A stretch of 64,000 bases of DNA from Schizochytrium sp. CCTCC M209059 (taxonomy: Eukaryota; Sar; Bigyra; Thraustochytrida; Thraustochytriidae): contig KN805371.1 in the NCBI GenBank assembly GCA_000818945.1, positions 1,116,696 through 1,180,695 on the forward strand, in the 5' to 3' direction. The position numbers and the translations under genes are program-made. Below are positions 9,024 through 18,762 of this stretch, in pieces. Positions within the stretch are counted from its first letter, which is position 1. Each line of letters begins with the position of its first letter. The notes beneath the pieces were generated by a model. The model saw only the letters and a list, made by a program, of their open reading frames with translations. It did no database searches and was not told where the DNA came from.

Positions 9024-11297
9024 TCTCAGCGTCGCCACGTCCTCCGGTTCTGCAAGCCCGCAGCCCGCGCAAGAGTCGCTCTCGTCTGCGTCTGCGTCAA
9101 CCTCTTGTGTGGTGGACGGATATCTATCTCGCTTGCGGTTCTACTCCAACACACCCGCCGCGGAAGGTGTTTCCAGCACCGCAGGATCTATCCGGCACGT
9201 CCCTCTCCACGCAGGCGCAGACGCGGACGCGGACGCAAATACGGATGCGGCCGCCCAGCCCGGAGCTCGCGACACGCTGGAGATCTGCTGACTTGCGTGT
9301 GTCGCGTTGCTTGCTTGCTTGCTTCCTGCTCAAGCCAATGACGATACTGGACGCAGCAGGAATACTGGACTGTTCCTCTGGTCTATTATTCCTCTATTCC
9401 CAGGGCTCGCCTACAGCAGACCGAGGCCAGCCAGCCCCAAGGAAACGCGACGCGGGCTGTCCTCGCGGCTCCCTGCTCTCCGCTACGCGGGCGCCCTCCT
9501 CGACGTCCCGGTCCCGCTGGCCTGCGCTGCGCACGCGGTCGTAGCGTCGCGAGGCGGAGTCCACTTGGTCCTGGGCAGTGAGCGAGGGTCCTCTTTCTCG
9601 CGACCAAGGTCCCGAACTCGACGTTACCCGACGGCTCACTCCTCCTCCTCCCTCGCGCGCGGGGGCCTGGGCGCGGACGGGGTCTGTCTCCGCTCCGCTC
9701 CGGCGCGGCGTGCGCGGGCCCGGGTCGCGTGCGGGCGCGAGCTCGCGCGCGCGCGGGGTCGCGTGCGCGTGCAGGGGTTTTGGGTTTGGATTGCGCCGCG
9801 CGGGCTCGAGCTGGCTGGCCGGTTTCCCGCCGCGTTTGCGCGACTTGCGGCCGCGTTTGCGCGACTTGCGGCGCGGCTATAACCCGCTTGCGGCGGGCGC
9901 CGGGGGGAGGATGCGGGCGGGCAGGCGGGGCGAAGTGGGGGATAGCGGCGCCTCCTCCTCCTCCCTCGCGCGCGGGGGCCTGGGCGCGGACGGGGTCTGT
10001 CTCCGCTCCGCTCCGGCGCGGCGTGCGCGGGCCCGGGTCGCGTGCGGGCGCGAGCTCGCGCGCGCGCGGGGTCGCGTGCGCGTGCAGGGGTTTTGGGTTT
10101 GGATTGCGCCGCGCGGGCTCGAGCTGGCTGGCCGGTTTCCCGCCGCGTTTGCGCGACTTGCGGCCGCGTTTGCGCGACTTGCGGCGCGGCTATAACCCGC
10201 TTGCGGCGGGCGCCGGGGGAAGTATGCGGGCGGGCAGGCGGGGCGAAGTGGGGTATAGCGGCGCCGCCAAGTGCGGTATAGCGCGGCCGCAAGTGGGGTA
10301 TAGCGGCTGGGGGAAAAAAAATATCAAAGGAAAGAGGAAAAAAAGGCAGGAAGGTTACAAACAGCGAAGAGGCGCAAACAATCGGCGACCGCCGCTCCAG
10401 GAATGGCGCGCAAGGCCAGCGCGGAGCAGAGCCCGGCCCCGCTGGCCGGTCCGCGCGCACGCAGAGACCGGGAAGAGGGATCCCCGGCGCTAGGCCCCGC
10501 GCGCGAAAGGTCGACCCGGCCGCGGCCGCGGAGGCCGTCCCCGCGGGGTGTCGAGGCGCGAAGGAGCGGCTGCGTGGGCAGAAGCGATTGTGTGAAAATG
10601 CGTTGCGCAAGTGCGTGCTGGCGCCGATCTCGAGGGGCGCCGCACGCGACGGAAGCGACGCTTCGGGGGCGTGGCGGCGTGGGCCTGGCGCGTGCAGGTG
10701 CAGGCAAAGTTGGCCAGCGCCAGCGTTGACTTTTGCTCTTCTTCTCTGCTCGCGTCTCTTCTCGTGTCCAGGGCGAGGAGGAGGAGCAGCAGCAGGAGTT
10801 GGAGGAGGAGTTCAAGTACATTTGCCCCGACGACCCCCGAAGAGCGAGGCATCGCGCCAAGAAGGAAAAAAGAGCAAGAAGGCAAGCCATCACCACATTC
10901 ATCCGTCGCCGCCATGGTCTTGGCTGTGTGTGGGTGCGTCGCTGGCCAGTGGTCGAAAGAAAGACGTCGCGCTGGCTGGGCGCGGGTCTACTGACGGTCG
11001 TCGTGCGTTTGGGGACTTACAATGCACATGTACCTCACCTGGCAATCCGAGTGATCAATCCGGGTCATTGTGAGAACGACGCGAAATTTGTCTTTCTCTT
11101 CGTGCGCTCGCTCGATGGGCCTTGAACAATCAAACAAGCAAGCAAGAAGCAAACGGAGATCGCCCTCGAGGGAGAGACAGGCAAGCGAAGGAAGAGGGAG
11201 ACGGACGTGCAGCCAGGACACGCAAGGCACGCAAGACACGCAGGTCAGGCAGACAGGTCGCGTGCGACGCACAGCGCACAGCGCACAGCGAAGAGAG
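9024..11297. other. Long intergenic region (bZIP / SEC14 divergent promoters)
   Basis: About 2.3 kb between divergent starts at 9023 and 11298. It holds a GCTT run (about 9310-9325) close to the bZIP start, the 313-bp tandem duplication at 9641-10266, further TATAGCGGC-type units to about 10310, and an unstructured leader for the SEC14 gene. The overlapping open frames across the duplication repeat the same peptide twice because the DNA is duplicated. None has a domain. Confidence 0.6.
9641..10266. repeat. 313-bp near-perfect tandem duplication
   Basis: Copy 1 (about 9641-9953) and copy 2 (about 9954-10266) are offset by 313 bp and almost identical. Differences are one extra CTC in the leading pyrimidine run and a few substitutions near the end. 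Each copy contains paired GCGACTTGCGGC motifs, then GGCTATAACCCGC followed by a TGCGGCGGGCGCCGG stretch. Extremely GC-rich and CpG-rich. The near identity implies recent duplication or an assembly artefact. Confidence 0.93.
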
Positions 11298-12398
11298 ATG
11301 GCGCCGGCAGCGGCAAACGACGGAGTCCCCGTCCCCACGGACACCGTGGAGCGCAGCACGGAGGAACAAGTGGCCTCGCTGACGGCCAAGGAACGCAGCG
11401 CCTTTGACGAGCTCAAGAAAGAGTACGTGGCCAACAAGGCGAGCACGTACAAGAACCAAGAGTTCGGAGACTACATGCTTCTCAGATTCCTGCGCAGCAG
11501 CCCCGGCCCAACCAAGTTCAACACCAAAACGGCACAGAAAGTCATGAAGAACTTTGCTGCGTGGAGCAAAAAGACCAAACTCGATGAACTTAACGTAGCC
11601 ATGGTACGCAAGCAGCTCGAGACTGGCGTCCTCAGCATCCCTGGCACACGATCGAAAGAGGGCCATCTCTACCTTTTCATGAAGCCCGCTCTCTTTTTCC
11701 CCAAAAGAGATTCTCTTGACGAACTCATGCGCGGACTCGTCTACTTGCTCGAGTGCATGACGGAGATCGAACAGTGCTGCACTGATGGTATCGCCGTCAT
11801 GTGCGACATGACCAGCTGGACCTTTTCCAACTTTGGCATTCGCTACGCAAAAACCTACTTTGACACTATGCAAGGCCGCTTCCCTATGCGGGTGCGGCAG
11901 TTTCTCATTGTCAACCCCCCCTCCTGGTTTGGTACCATTTGGAAAGTCATCCGTGGGATGATGAGCACCGAGTTTGCAAACAAGGTGAAAATGCCCAAGA
12001 AAAGCGATGTTGGCGACTTTGTACAAGATCCCAAGATGCTACCCCAAGAGTTTGGCGGCCCCATCGCCGTCTCGGATTCGTTGCACGCATTCATGGCCCA
12101 CCGCGCCAAGGTTGAGGGCGTCTCTCTCGACGACGCCAGTCACCACGTCGCCGCGCCGTCCATGGCTGCATCCAGCGTTCCTTCCACTTTTACCGCCGAA
12201 CCTGAAGCAGAGTGTGCTCAGACAGCGGATGATGCCAACGAAGACCTTGATAACCTCGGTACGGACGCTCAAGTCGCAGCTGCAGAGGCTTCTGCTCAGG
12301 CTGAAATCGAAGCTGAAACGCAAGACACGGCCAAAACTAAGACGAGTGCCGAGGCTCCTAAAAGAGCATCGCAGGTATCGGTTTCAACTGCCGAATAA
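11298..12398 (+). CDS. SEC14-like CRAL-TRIO lipid-transfer protein
   Basis: 366 aa from ATG 11298 (AGAGAGATGG context); the frame stays open 76 codons upstream but that part is low-complexity leader. A CRAL-TRIO N-terminal helical region (FGDYMLLRFLRSS, about 50-62) leads into a CRAL-TRIO lipid-binding domain at about 110-255 with the segments YLFMKPALFFPK, DGIAVMCDMTSW and FPMRVRQFLIVNPPSWFG, and the closing motif LPQEFGGPI. The last 110 residues are Ala/Glu-rich and disordered. The family binds phosphoinositides or other hydrophobic ligands and moves them between membranes; the ligand cannot be told from sequence. Cytosolic, no TM. Confidence 0.9.
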   Translation: MAPAAANDGVPVPTDTVERSTEEQVASLTAKERSAFDELKKEYVANKASTYKNQEFGDYMLLRFLRSSPGPTKFNTKTAQKVMKNFAAWSKKTKLDELNVAMVRKQLETGVLSIPGTRSKEGHLYLFMKPALFFPKRDSLDELMRGLVYLLECMTEIEQCCTDGIAVMCDMTSWTFSNFGIRYAKTYFDTMQGRFPMRVRQFLIVNPPSWFGTIWKVIRGMMSTEFANKVKMPKKSDVGDFVQDPKMLPQEFGGPIAVSDSLHAFMAHRAKVEGVSLDDASHHVAAPSMAASSVPSTFTAEPEAECAQTADDANEDLDNLGTDAQVAAAEASAQAEIEAETQDTAKTKTSAEAPKRASQVSVSTAE

Positions 12399-13009
12399 AG
12401 GCAGAGAGCCGTGATTGAACGCTATGGACACACTACTCATCAAATTATCCAAAGATTATCTTTGCTCTTGTTTACTTTTTTTTTTAATTCTTCGCGAAAT
12501 TCGAGATAGACACCTCATTTCCATCACAAAGATCATCCGAGATTTCTTTTTATCCCTCCTCGGCTTGGTGCTCAACGTGATGCCAGAGAAGCCAGCCCTC
12601 AGAATGTATTTAAAACTTACACCACGGTGTTCCTTTTGGTGTCGCCGTCGCCGTTTCCTCCGTAATCCTCACAACGACAAGAGAAAACAACAGCACGATT
12701 TATTATACTGTCATCATTGTCCACGGGAATCCGAATTGCACATCAGCTCTGAGAGCAGCAGCAACTACACAAAAATTCTCCAAAGCCAAGCCAAGCCAAG
12801 CCAAGCCAAGCCAAGCCAAGCCACAGCCAAGTCAACTCAACTCAATTCAACTCAACTCGACTCAGTCTTTTCGAGCGAGTTGTTCCTAGCCATGAATAGG
12901 TATAGTAGTATAGCATGTGCAACCAAAAAAAAAGCCCCGTCATAAATCCAAACTGTTTTCCGCCTTGCGCGCGCGGCAATTGCAGCTGCGAAGGCGCGAA
13001 GCGAAGAGC
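12399..13009. promoter_or_regulatory. 3' UTR of SEC14 gene and leader of nucleotidyltransferase gene
   Basis: AT-richer DNA with a (CCAAG)n pentamer array at about 12782-12823, followed by CAACT pentamer-like repeats to about 12860. An ATG at 12915 opens a short frame overlapping the chosen start at 13010 in a different frame and could act as a small upstream ORF. No other gene seen. Confidence 0.5.
12782..12823. repeat. (AAGCC)n pentanucleotide array
   Basis: About eight perfect tandem AAGCC units roughly 190 bp upstream of the nucleotidyltransferase start, continued by degenerate CAACT pentamers. Confidence 0.93.
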
Positions 13010-15731
13010 ATGGCGAGCAGAGCTGCCCATGAGCAGCTAGAGTCGGGCGTCTTCACGCGCGACACGTTGCATACACTGGCGCAAGCTCTACCGGGCTCTG
13101 AATCTGCCGGCGAAGCAGATGAAGAGCATGGCGATATCGACAGCGCACGCGAGCGCGACGTTGACGAGGAGGCGGATGAGGACCTAGACAACGACGACGA
13201 CGACGTGGACGAGGAGGACGAAGACGTCGGCGCGGATGAGGACGAGAATGAGGATGACGACGTATTACGCGACGCGCAACATGACCCAGACGACGAGAGT
13301 GACGGCGGCGAAACTGGCCTCGATGGCCTCGCGCAAAGCGCTCTAGAAATGCTCACAGAAAAGGAAGGCAAGGAGTCTGCCGACGAGTGGGGCCGCCACC
13401 GCGCATTTGACGGCGCAACACCCGACGACGCGCAAATGAGCCCCGAGGTGCACGCTTTTCTGCAGAGCCTACCCCGGCTCCCCGACATCCGTGGCGTTTC
13501 CCTGCCGAAGAAGCTCATGATCTTCTTTAGCGCTCTCGAGGACTTCTACGAATTGGCTCCCGATCCTATGCTTGATATGGAAGCGCACGGGATGGCAGCA
13601 CGCACTTTTGCCGGCGCGATTTCTGGCATCGTCGCCGCCAGGGTAGACTACAAGCTGCGAAATGTGATCGCGCGCATCGTGGACTTTATCTGTCAAGCTT
13701 TGATCAGCGCGCACAAAGACCTTAGCAATCCCAACTTGCTCGGATCCCTCACCTACCTCGAGCTCTGGCTACGGGGACTTGACAGGCGCAACCAACTCGC
13801 TGCAGTCTTCCCGCCCTTCAAGGAGAGTCTTGCCAAGATCAATAGTAACATCCAGCGTCTGCGACGTGAGCAGAATGAAGAAAAGAATGCGGCCAAGGCC
13901 AATCAGGACATATCACAAACCGCCGTCTCTCCTGCGATCCTCGCGCAGCTCTCCACTGCAGTGGCTGACCTTGTGCTCGCGCTTCAGCCGACGCCCGAGG
14001 ACATCGAGCGTCGCGACACTGTCATTGCTGACATGCGTGTGGCCCTCTCTCCCGAGAACCTGCAGCGTGCGCTCGAGTCTGTGCGAGACGATGTGCCTGC
14101 GGGCCTCTTGAGCGACACAGAGCAAGGCGCTCCCGTCGGAGTGGAAATCTTTGGATCTGCCGCGAGTGGGCTCAACTTTCGTGCGTCCGCTGACATTGAC
14201 TTTTCGCTGGTTAGCGTTGCAGAGCGTCTTGCGAATTTTCAGGGCGACCAGCGCGGAGCTGCTGTCGCCGAGGAACGGACGCATAGTCGCGCCATCGCCA
14301 TTGCCGCTCTCGCGCTCTCGGCGTCGCCCAAATTTGCCATCCAAGATGTCATTCTCACTTCAAGGGTGCCTATCGTAAAGTGCGTGCACATAGCAAGTGG
14401 CCTTGCATGCGATGTGGCCTCGGGAAATTCGATCGCCCTGCAGAACACGCAGCTTTTGCGCGCTTACAGCGAGGTCGACCCCCGCGCGCGCAGCCTCATT
14501 TATGCAGTCAAGTTTTGGGCCAAACGTCGTGGAATCTGCGATGCTTCGCTTGGCACGCTATCCTCGTATGCATGGACACTGATGGTAATTTTCTTCCTGC
14601 AGCAAACGCGAGACCGCCATCCCACGGGCAAAAGCAAGCGTTCGAGAAAGGCCAACAATAAGCAAGCTTCATCGCGCCGCGAAAAACGGCGCGGTCACAT
14701 CGACAGTGAAAATACTAAAGATGACGCGAGCACCGGGAATGATGGCAACGACGACGACGGCAGCGACGCCGCTGTGGCAGATGAGCACAGCGAATCAAAG
14801 CTCGACGTCGTGTATCGCGCGGTGCTTCCCAACCTGCAGGCCCCAGCACTGCTGAGTAAAGTGCCGAGAAAGCTCGTCATGATGAATGGCGAGGAGTATG
14901 ACGCTACTTTTGTGCGTACGGCTCCGCCTGACTTCCCAGTGGATGCGAATGCGCAAGGTCTCGGCGAGCTTCTCGTGCAATTCTTTGCCTTCTACGCCTA
15001 CGAGTTCAATATGCGGAGGGACGTTGTGAGCGTGCGTCTTGGTTTCCCTGCGCGTCGTGGCACATTGGGGGGGCCTTACTCCCAGGCCGATTGGCGTCTC
15101 GCGATCGAAGATCCCTTTGAGAGACAGCACGATCTTGGCTCCAAGATCTCAAGCAAAGATGCCATGACCAAGATTCACGAGGAGCTTGCGCGCGCTGCGC
15201 AAATGTTCCGTATCGCGCAAGGAACGTCGCTTATCGATGCGGAGGTCATGCAGGCGCCTGTCCAGATGCCAGCCTTTCCGCGTCGCTGCTTCAATTGCGG
15301 AAGCGCGCAGCATCGTTCTGCGAAGTGCGCCATTGGTGACTTGCGCTCGTTGGGGGACAAGGTGTGTCATCTTTGTGGCGAATTCGGCCACTTGATTCGA
15401 GACTGTCCTTCCTCCCGCGGACGTAGAAAGCGTGGGGATCAACGGAACGATCGCCGTCATGGAGGCGGCGGCGGCGGCGGCGGCGGTGGTGATTCGAGAG
15501 CCTGTTTTGTGTGTGGCAAGCCAGGTCATTTAGCGCGCGATTGTCCTCAGAAGCAGCAGCAGCAGCAGCAGCGCGCCTCTGGTCCCGCGATTGTCGGCCT
15601 TCAAGCAGAAAGAGGTCGATCAAAGTCTTCCAACAACAGCAATAGCAAGCAACAACAGCAGCAGCAAGGCCAGGTGTTGCAACGGCAGTCCAAGAGACAG
15701 CAATCTCCTAACAACAATATTAGCAACAACG

Positions 15732-15763
<32 letters not shown>

Positions 15764-16285
15764 ACAAGGAAGCAGCCCCACCAACACGCCAAGCAGAATT
15801 CTCGAAAGCACAATGAGCCAAAGGAAAAGCACAATGAGCCCAAGGAAAAGCACGATGAGCACACGAAGAAGCATCACGAGCCGAAGAAGAAGAATAAAGA
15901 TACCAAAAAGAAGGATCAAGAGCCTGCCACTCAGCAGCCGCAGCAGCAAGGGAATGCTAACCAACCTAAGCAAAAGCAGAAAACGCCTCCAAAGCAGAAA
16001 GAGCAGCAGACAGCCGAGAAAAATCTGTCCAAGCCAGAGGCCATAGCAGGTGCGACTGCGGACAAGTCGAATGACACGGTTTCTGATGGCAAGGTTGCAG
16101 ACAAGGGGAATAACAAAAGAAAGAACAAGAAGAAGAAGCCTACGAGCGCCGAGACGGGTGGTGATAAAAAAGGCGGCGGTGCTTCGCAGCGTGTGTGCCG
16201 CGATTGGATTGCTGGAGATTGCAGCTATGGGAGCCGCTGCAAGTTCTATCACCCGGAAAAGGATCATCATCCTCCAGGTTTCTAA
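13010..16285 (+). CDS. Cid1-type terminal nucleotidyltransferase with CCHC and CCCH zinc fingers
   Basis: 1091 aa from ATG 13010 (the open frame runs on to a GTG at 12917). After an acidic N-terminus, the catalytic core shows the polymerase-beta signature FGSAASG (about 383), followed by the metal-binding pair in ADIDFS (about 394-396). LACDVASGN and a central domain with VKFWAKRRGI come next. A PAP-associated domain has LGELLVQFFAFYAYEF and IEDPFERQHDLGSKI. This order matches poly(U)/poly(A) RNA tailing enzymes of the Cid1/TUT4-TUT7 group. Three CCHC knuckles follow (RCFNCGSAQHRSAKC, VCHLCGEFGHLIRDC, ACFVCGKPGHLARDC at about 760, 785, 831), then 200 residues of poly-Gln/Asn and charged NEPKEKH repeats, and a C-terminal CCCH finger (CRDWIAGDCSYGSRCKFYH, about 1063). 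It should add uridines or adenosines to RNA 3' ends; nucleotide preference is not visible. Confidence 0.92.
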
Positions 16286-16529
16286 GTTATAACAATGGAT
16301 TCCTTAAGAATTACTAATTGAGCATACCTGCCAAAGACTGCATCTCTCGGTGCGCGCCACTTAAGCCTCGGAGTCATACAAAGGACAGAGAGGAAAGAAG
16401 GCGCACACGGCAAAGCAGAGACAGTGCCAATCTTGAAAGAATCCACAGGTTAAAATGGCCTAGGCTAGCTAGACTTAGGCCGTTGGACAAGGGCCAGCTT
16501 CCATCTACCTTATAAAAGCGACCTCGGGC

Positions 16530-17834
16530 CTAGTCCTGCTCAAACCACTTGATGCTCCCATGCAATAGATAAGTTGAAGGCAGGTCCACAGGACAGGCGA
16601 AGTCGGCCGAAAATGAATTCGAAGACACGTCGACTTCGAGGACGTGAACGAAGCCAGCGACGGGCGCCTTGAAAGCCTCCTCTGGACTGGAAGCATGCAC
16701 CACCGCAAGCACGCAAAACTCCAAAGTCTTGTCGACAGTGGTCATTTGCGGCGTCTGGTTTGCGTCTAGATCGTTGTCCATGCCAATTGGCATAATTGAC
16801 GAATCCGCAATTACATTTTGTTTTAGCAAAAAGATCGTCACGTCCTCTCCGAGTTTGAGGGTTTTACGCACGGGCGAAAGGTGGTGCAAAGGACCATAAA
16901 AGTACGAGCGCATGCGCTCGTTGGCTTGTCGCTTCACGGAAAGCTGATCTGACTCGCTCACGCCGCCAGAGCGCGTCAGCTTGACGACTCGCATCTTGGG
17001 AAGGCCCTTGCGCATTTCTGAGAGCAGCCTATCGTGGCCCATCACCAAAACGACGTCGACGCCGAGCTTTTCTAGCGCATGTACAAGACACTTTTGCGTG
17101 GTCAAGCTGCCAGAGCTCCACGCATACGTATCAATAACCATGCCCGATTGCTGCTCCACGGGCTGGGCGCTCAGTCTTGCCTCCAAGGCTTCCGCAAGAG
17201 CATCGACCTGTTCGCGAAAGCGTGTTGGGTTCGAAGACACCTTGTCTGCGCCAACAAAATAGGCTAGAGGCTGCCGTGCGCTCATCGCGAGCTCGCCCTG
17301 CTCACCATAGAGATCGATCGGTCCCTGCAGCACGGAGGCCGAAATGGCCCCGGGCACCATCAGGTCGTTTTTGGCCAGATCCAAGCTGACCATTGTGGGC
17401 TTGCGACCGGACCGCACGGCGTATCCTGCCAAAATATTGCATAAAGAGGTCTTTCCGGATGCGGGTGGGCCCACCACGGCGACTCTTGGGCCTCGCGACC
17501 CTTTGTTTCGCTCGTCCTCCAAATTGCGGTGAACGTTGGCCGCCTCCGCCATGGGCGTCTCCTCGGACACATATACGCCCGTGCAAAAGCTGTCGTCAAG
17601 CTCGACCTCGCAGCCAAACCAGGTAAAGATGCCATAGCTTCGTCCCGGTCGTAATTTGTACTCGAAGCCGGCGTAGAGCTCGGCGCCAAAGAGCTCCGCG
17701 GTCCCTGACACAACACGAAGCGCCACAACTGGCACCTCGGCGGCACTGCTGGCGTCGTCTACGCCGGGCACGGACCGCTTTGTGTCGAAGCGGAGCTCCT
17801 GGAGCGCGCCGACTGTCTCGCGCACCCGGCCCAT
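16530..17834 (-). CDS. CLP1: Polynucleotide 5'-hydroxyl kinase CLP1
   Basis: 434 aa from ATG 17834. The N-terminal beta domain (about 20-110) includes LFGAELYAGFEYKL and FTWFGCEVEL. The central P-loop kinase domain starts with Walker A GPPASGKTSLCNILAGYA (about 123) followed by MVSLDLAKNDLMVPG, where DLA supplies the Walker-B-like/kinase motif. The C-terminal domain closes with KWFEQD. Length and motif order match CLP1, a subunit of mRNA cleavage factor I and the tRNA splicing endonuclease complex that phosphorylates RNA 5'-OH ends. The P-loop Lys and Thr/Ser are intact, so ATP binding is expected; yeast CLP1 binds ATP without kinase activity, so activity here is not certain. Nuclear. Confidence 0.93.
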   Translation of the reverse strand: MGRVRETVGALQELRFDTKRSVPGVDDASSAAEVPVVALRVVSGTAELFGAELYAGFEYKLRPGRSYGIFTWFGCEVELDDSFCTGVYVSEETPMAEAANVHRNLEDERNKGSRGPRVAVVGPPASGKTSLCNILAGYAVRSGRKPTMVSLDLAKNDLMVPGAISASVLQGPIDLYGEQGELAMSARQPLAYFVGADKVSSNPTRFREQVDALAEALEARLSAQPVEQQSGMVIDTYAWSSGSLTTQKCLVHALEKLGVDVVLVMGHDRLLSEMRKGLPKMRVVKLTRSGGVSESDQLSVKRQANERMRSYFYGPLHHLSPVRKTLKLGEDVTIFLLKQNVIADSSIMPIGMDNDLDANQTPQMTTVDKTLEFCVLAVVHASSPEEAFKAPVAGFVHVLEVDVSSNSFSADFACPVDLPSTYLLHGSIKWFEQD

Positions 17835-18762
17835 GGCGCCAAAAGACCGCCACCACCTGCGGTGCTGGTGTCGTCGATATACAAGTCAAAGTCGATGTCG
17901 AAGTCGAAGCCGGTGTCCGCGCGATAAGCTCGCTACAGAAGTGTAAGAATTGCGCGACGTTGTTCTTATCGCACCTCCTGGCGCCTTAGCGTGCGGCGTC
18001 TCAGCGCGGGACGCAGCGCTCCGCGCGCCACTCCACGCTCGCGACGAAAGCCCGCACGTTGCCCGTCTGGATCAATCATCCCGAAGAAAAATAAAGATTA
18101 AAAACAAAATCGGTGCTTTTGCAAGGGATCGGTAAAATTAATGAGGGGTATTCTAGATCTCTATGAAATATTTTTGAATTTAAATTCATGTTGGGGTTGG
18201 ACGCTGCGGTAGCAAAATGCATGAAGACGTGCATCCTATCAAGCAAAAATCGCCGGTCCATCCAGCGGACCCATGGCGACGGAAACGTATTATGCGCGGC
18301 GCAAGAGCCTCGTCAGCAAAGCTGACGAAGAACTTGCCGTGTCTTCGAAAAAGTATTTGCTGACAGGGAACCTCATCGTGTCTGACTTCTCCAGTCTCGA
18401 GAGCAGCAAAAATTCGCAAAGGCGAGGAGACTTGGGAGTCCTTCTATGCGAATGTTCTAGGGGTTAGAATAGATTAAAATGTGCGTTCTTGTCTGCATAG
18501 ACTATAATGTCGACAAGGAAAGGTTCTTCTGATAAAACGTAGTCTAACCCCCACGCGTCTATACATAACGCACAGGGAAAAAGCGAAAACCAAAGCAGAA
18601 AAGGACCGAGACGAGGAGCGCGAAAGTCCTATCGGCATCGCCAGCGACAGTGGCGTTGGTCTTGAGGAGAGCGCGCGAGGACGGGCTGCAAAGCCGCACG
18701 AGACTCCTTTTTGGCCGGGACGCCGCCTCGGGTGGAAAGTCGAAGAGAAAGAAGGTTACTTC
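17835..18762. other. Divergent promoter and possible 5' exons of the CtIP-like gene
   Basis: Between CLP1 (-) and the CtIP-like gene (+). An ATG at 18273 opens a frame of 64 codons (MATETYYARRKSLVSKADEE) that looks protein-like. A second segment with the reading KIRKGEETWESFYANVL lies in another frame at about 18402-18450. The frame of the downstream CtIP-like ORF is open without ATG back to 18508, and a possible splice acceptor (ATAACGCACAG) ends at 18575. I could not join these into one consistent exon chain, so they are left as candidates. Confidence 0.35.

Noticed and set aside
9307..10610. Several long overlapping frames over the 313-bp duplication
   Set aside because: Repeated peptides arise from duplicated DNA; Arg/Ala/Gly bias, no ATG-based domain, both strands open alike.
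12415..12945. 176-codon frame after the SEC14 gene
   Set aside because: Lies in AT-rich 3' UTR and the pentamer array; no domain and unnatural composition.
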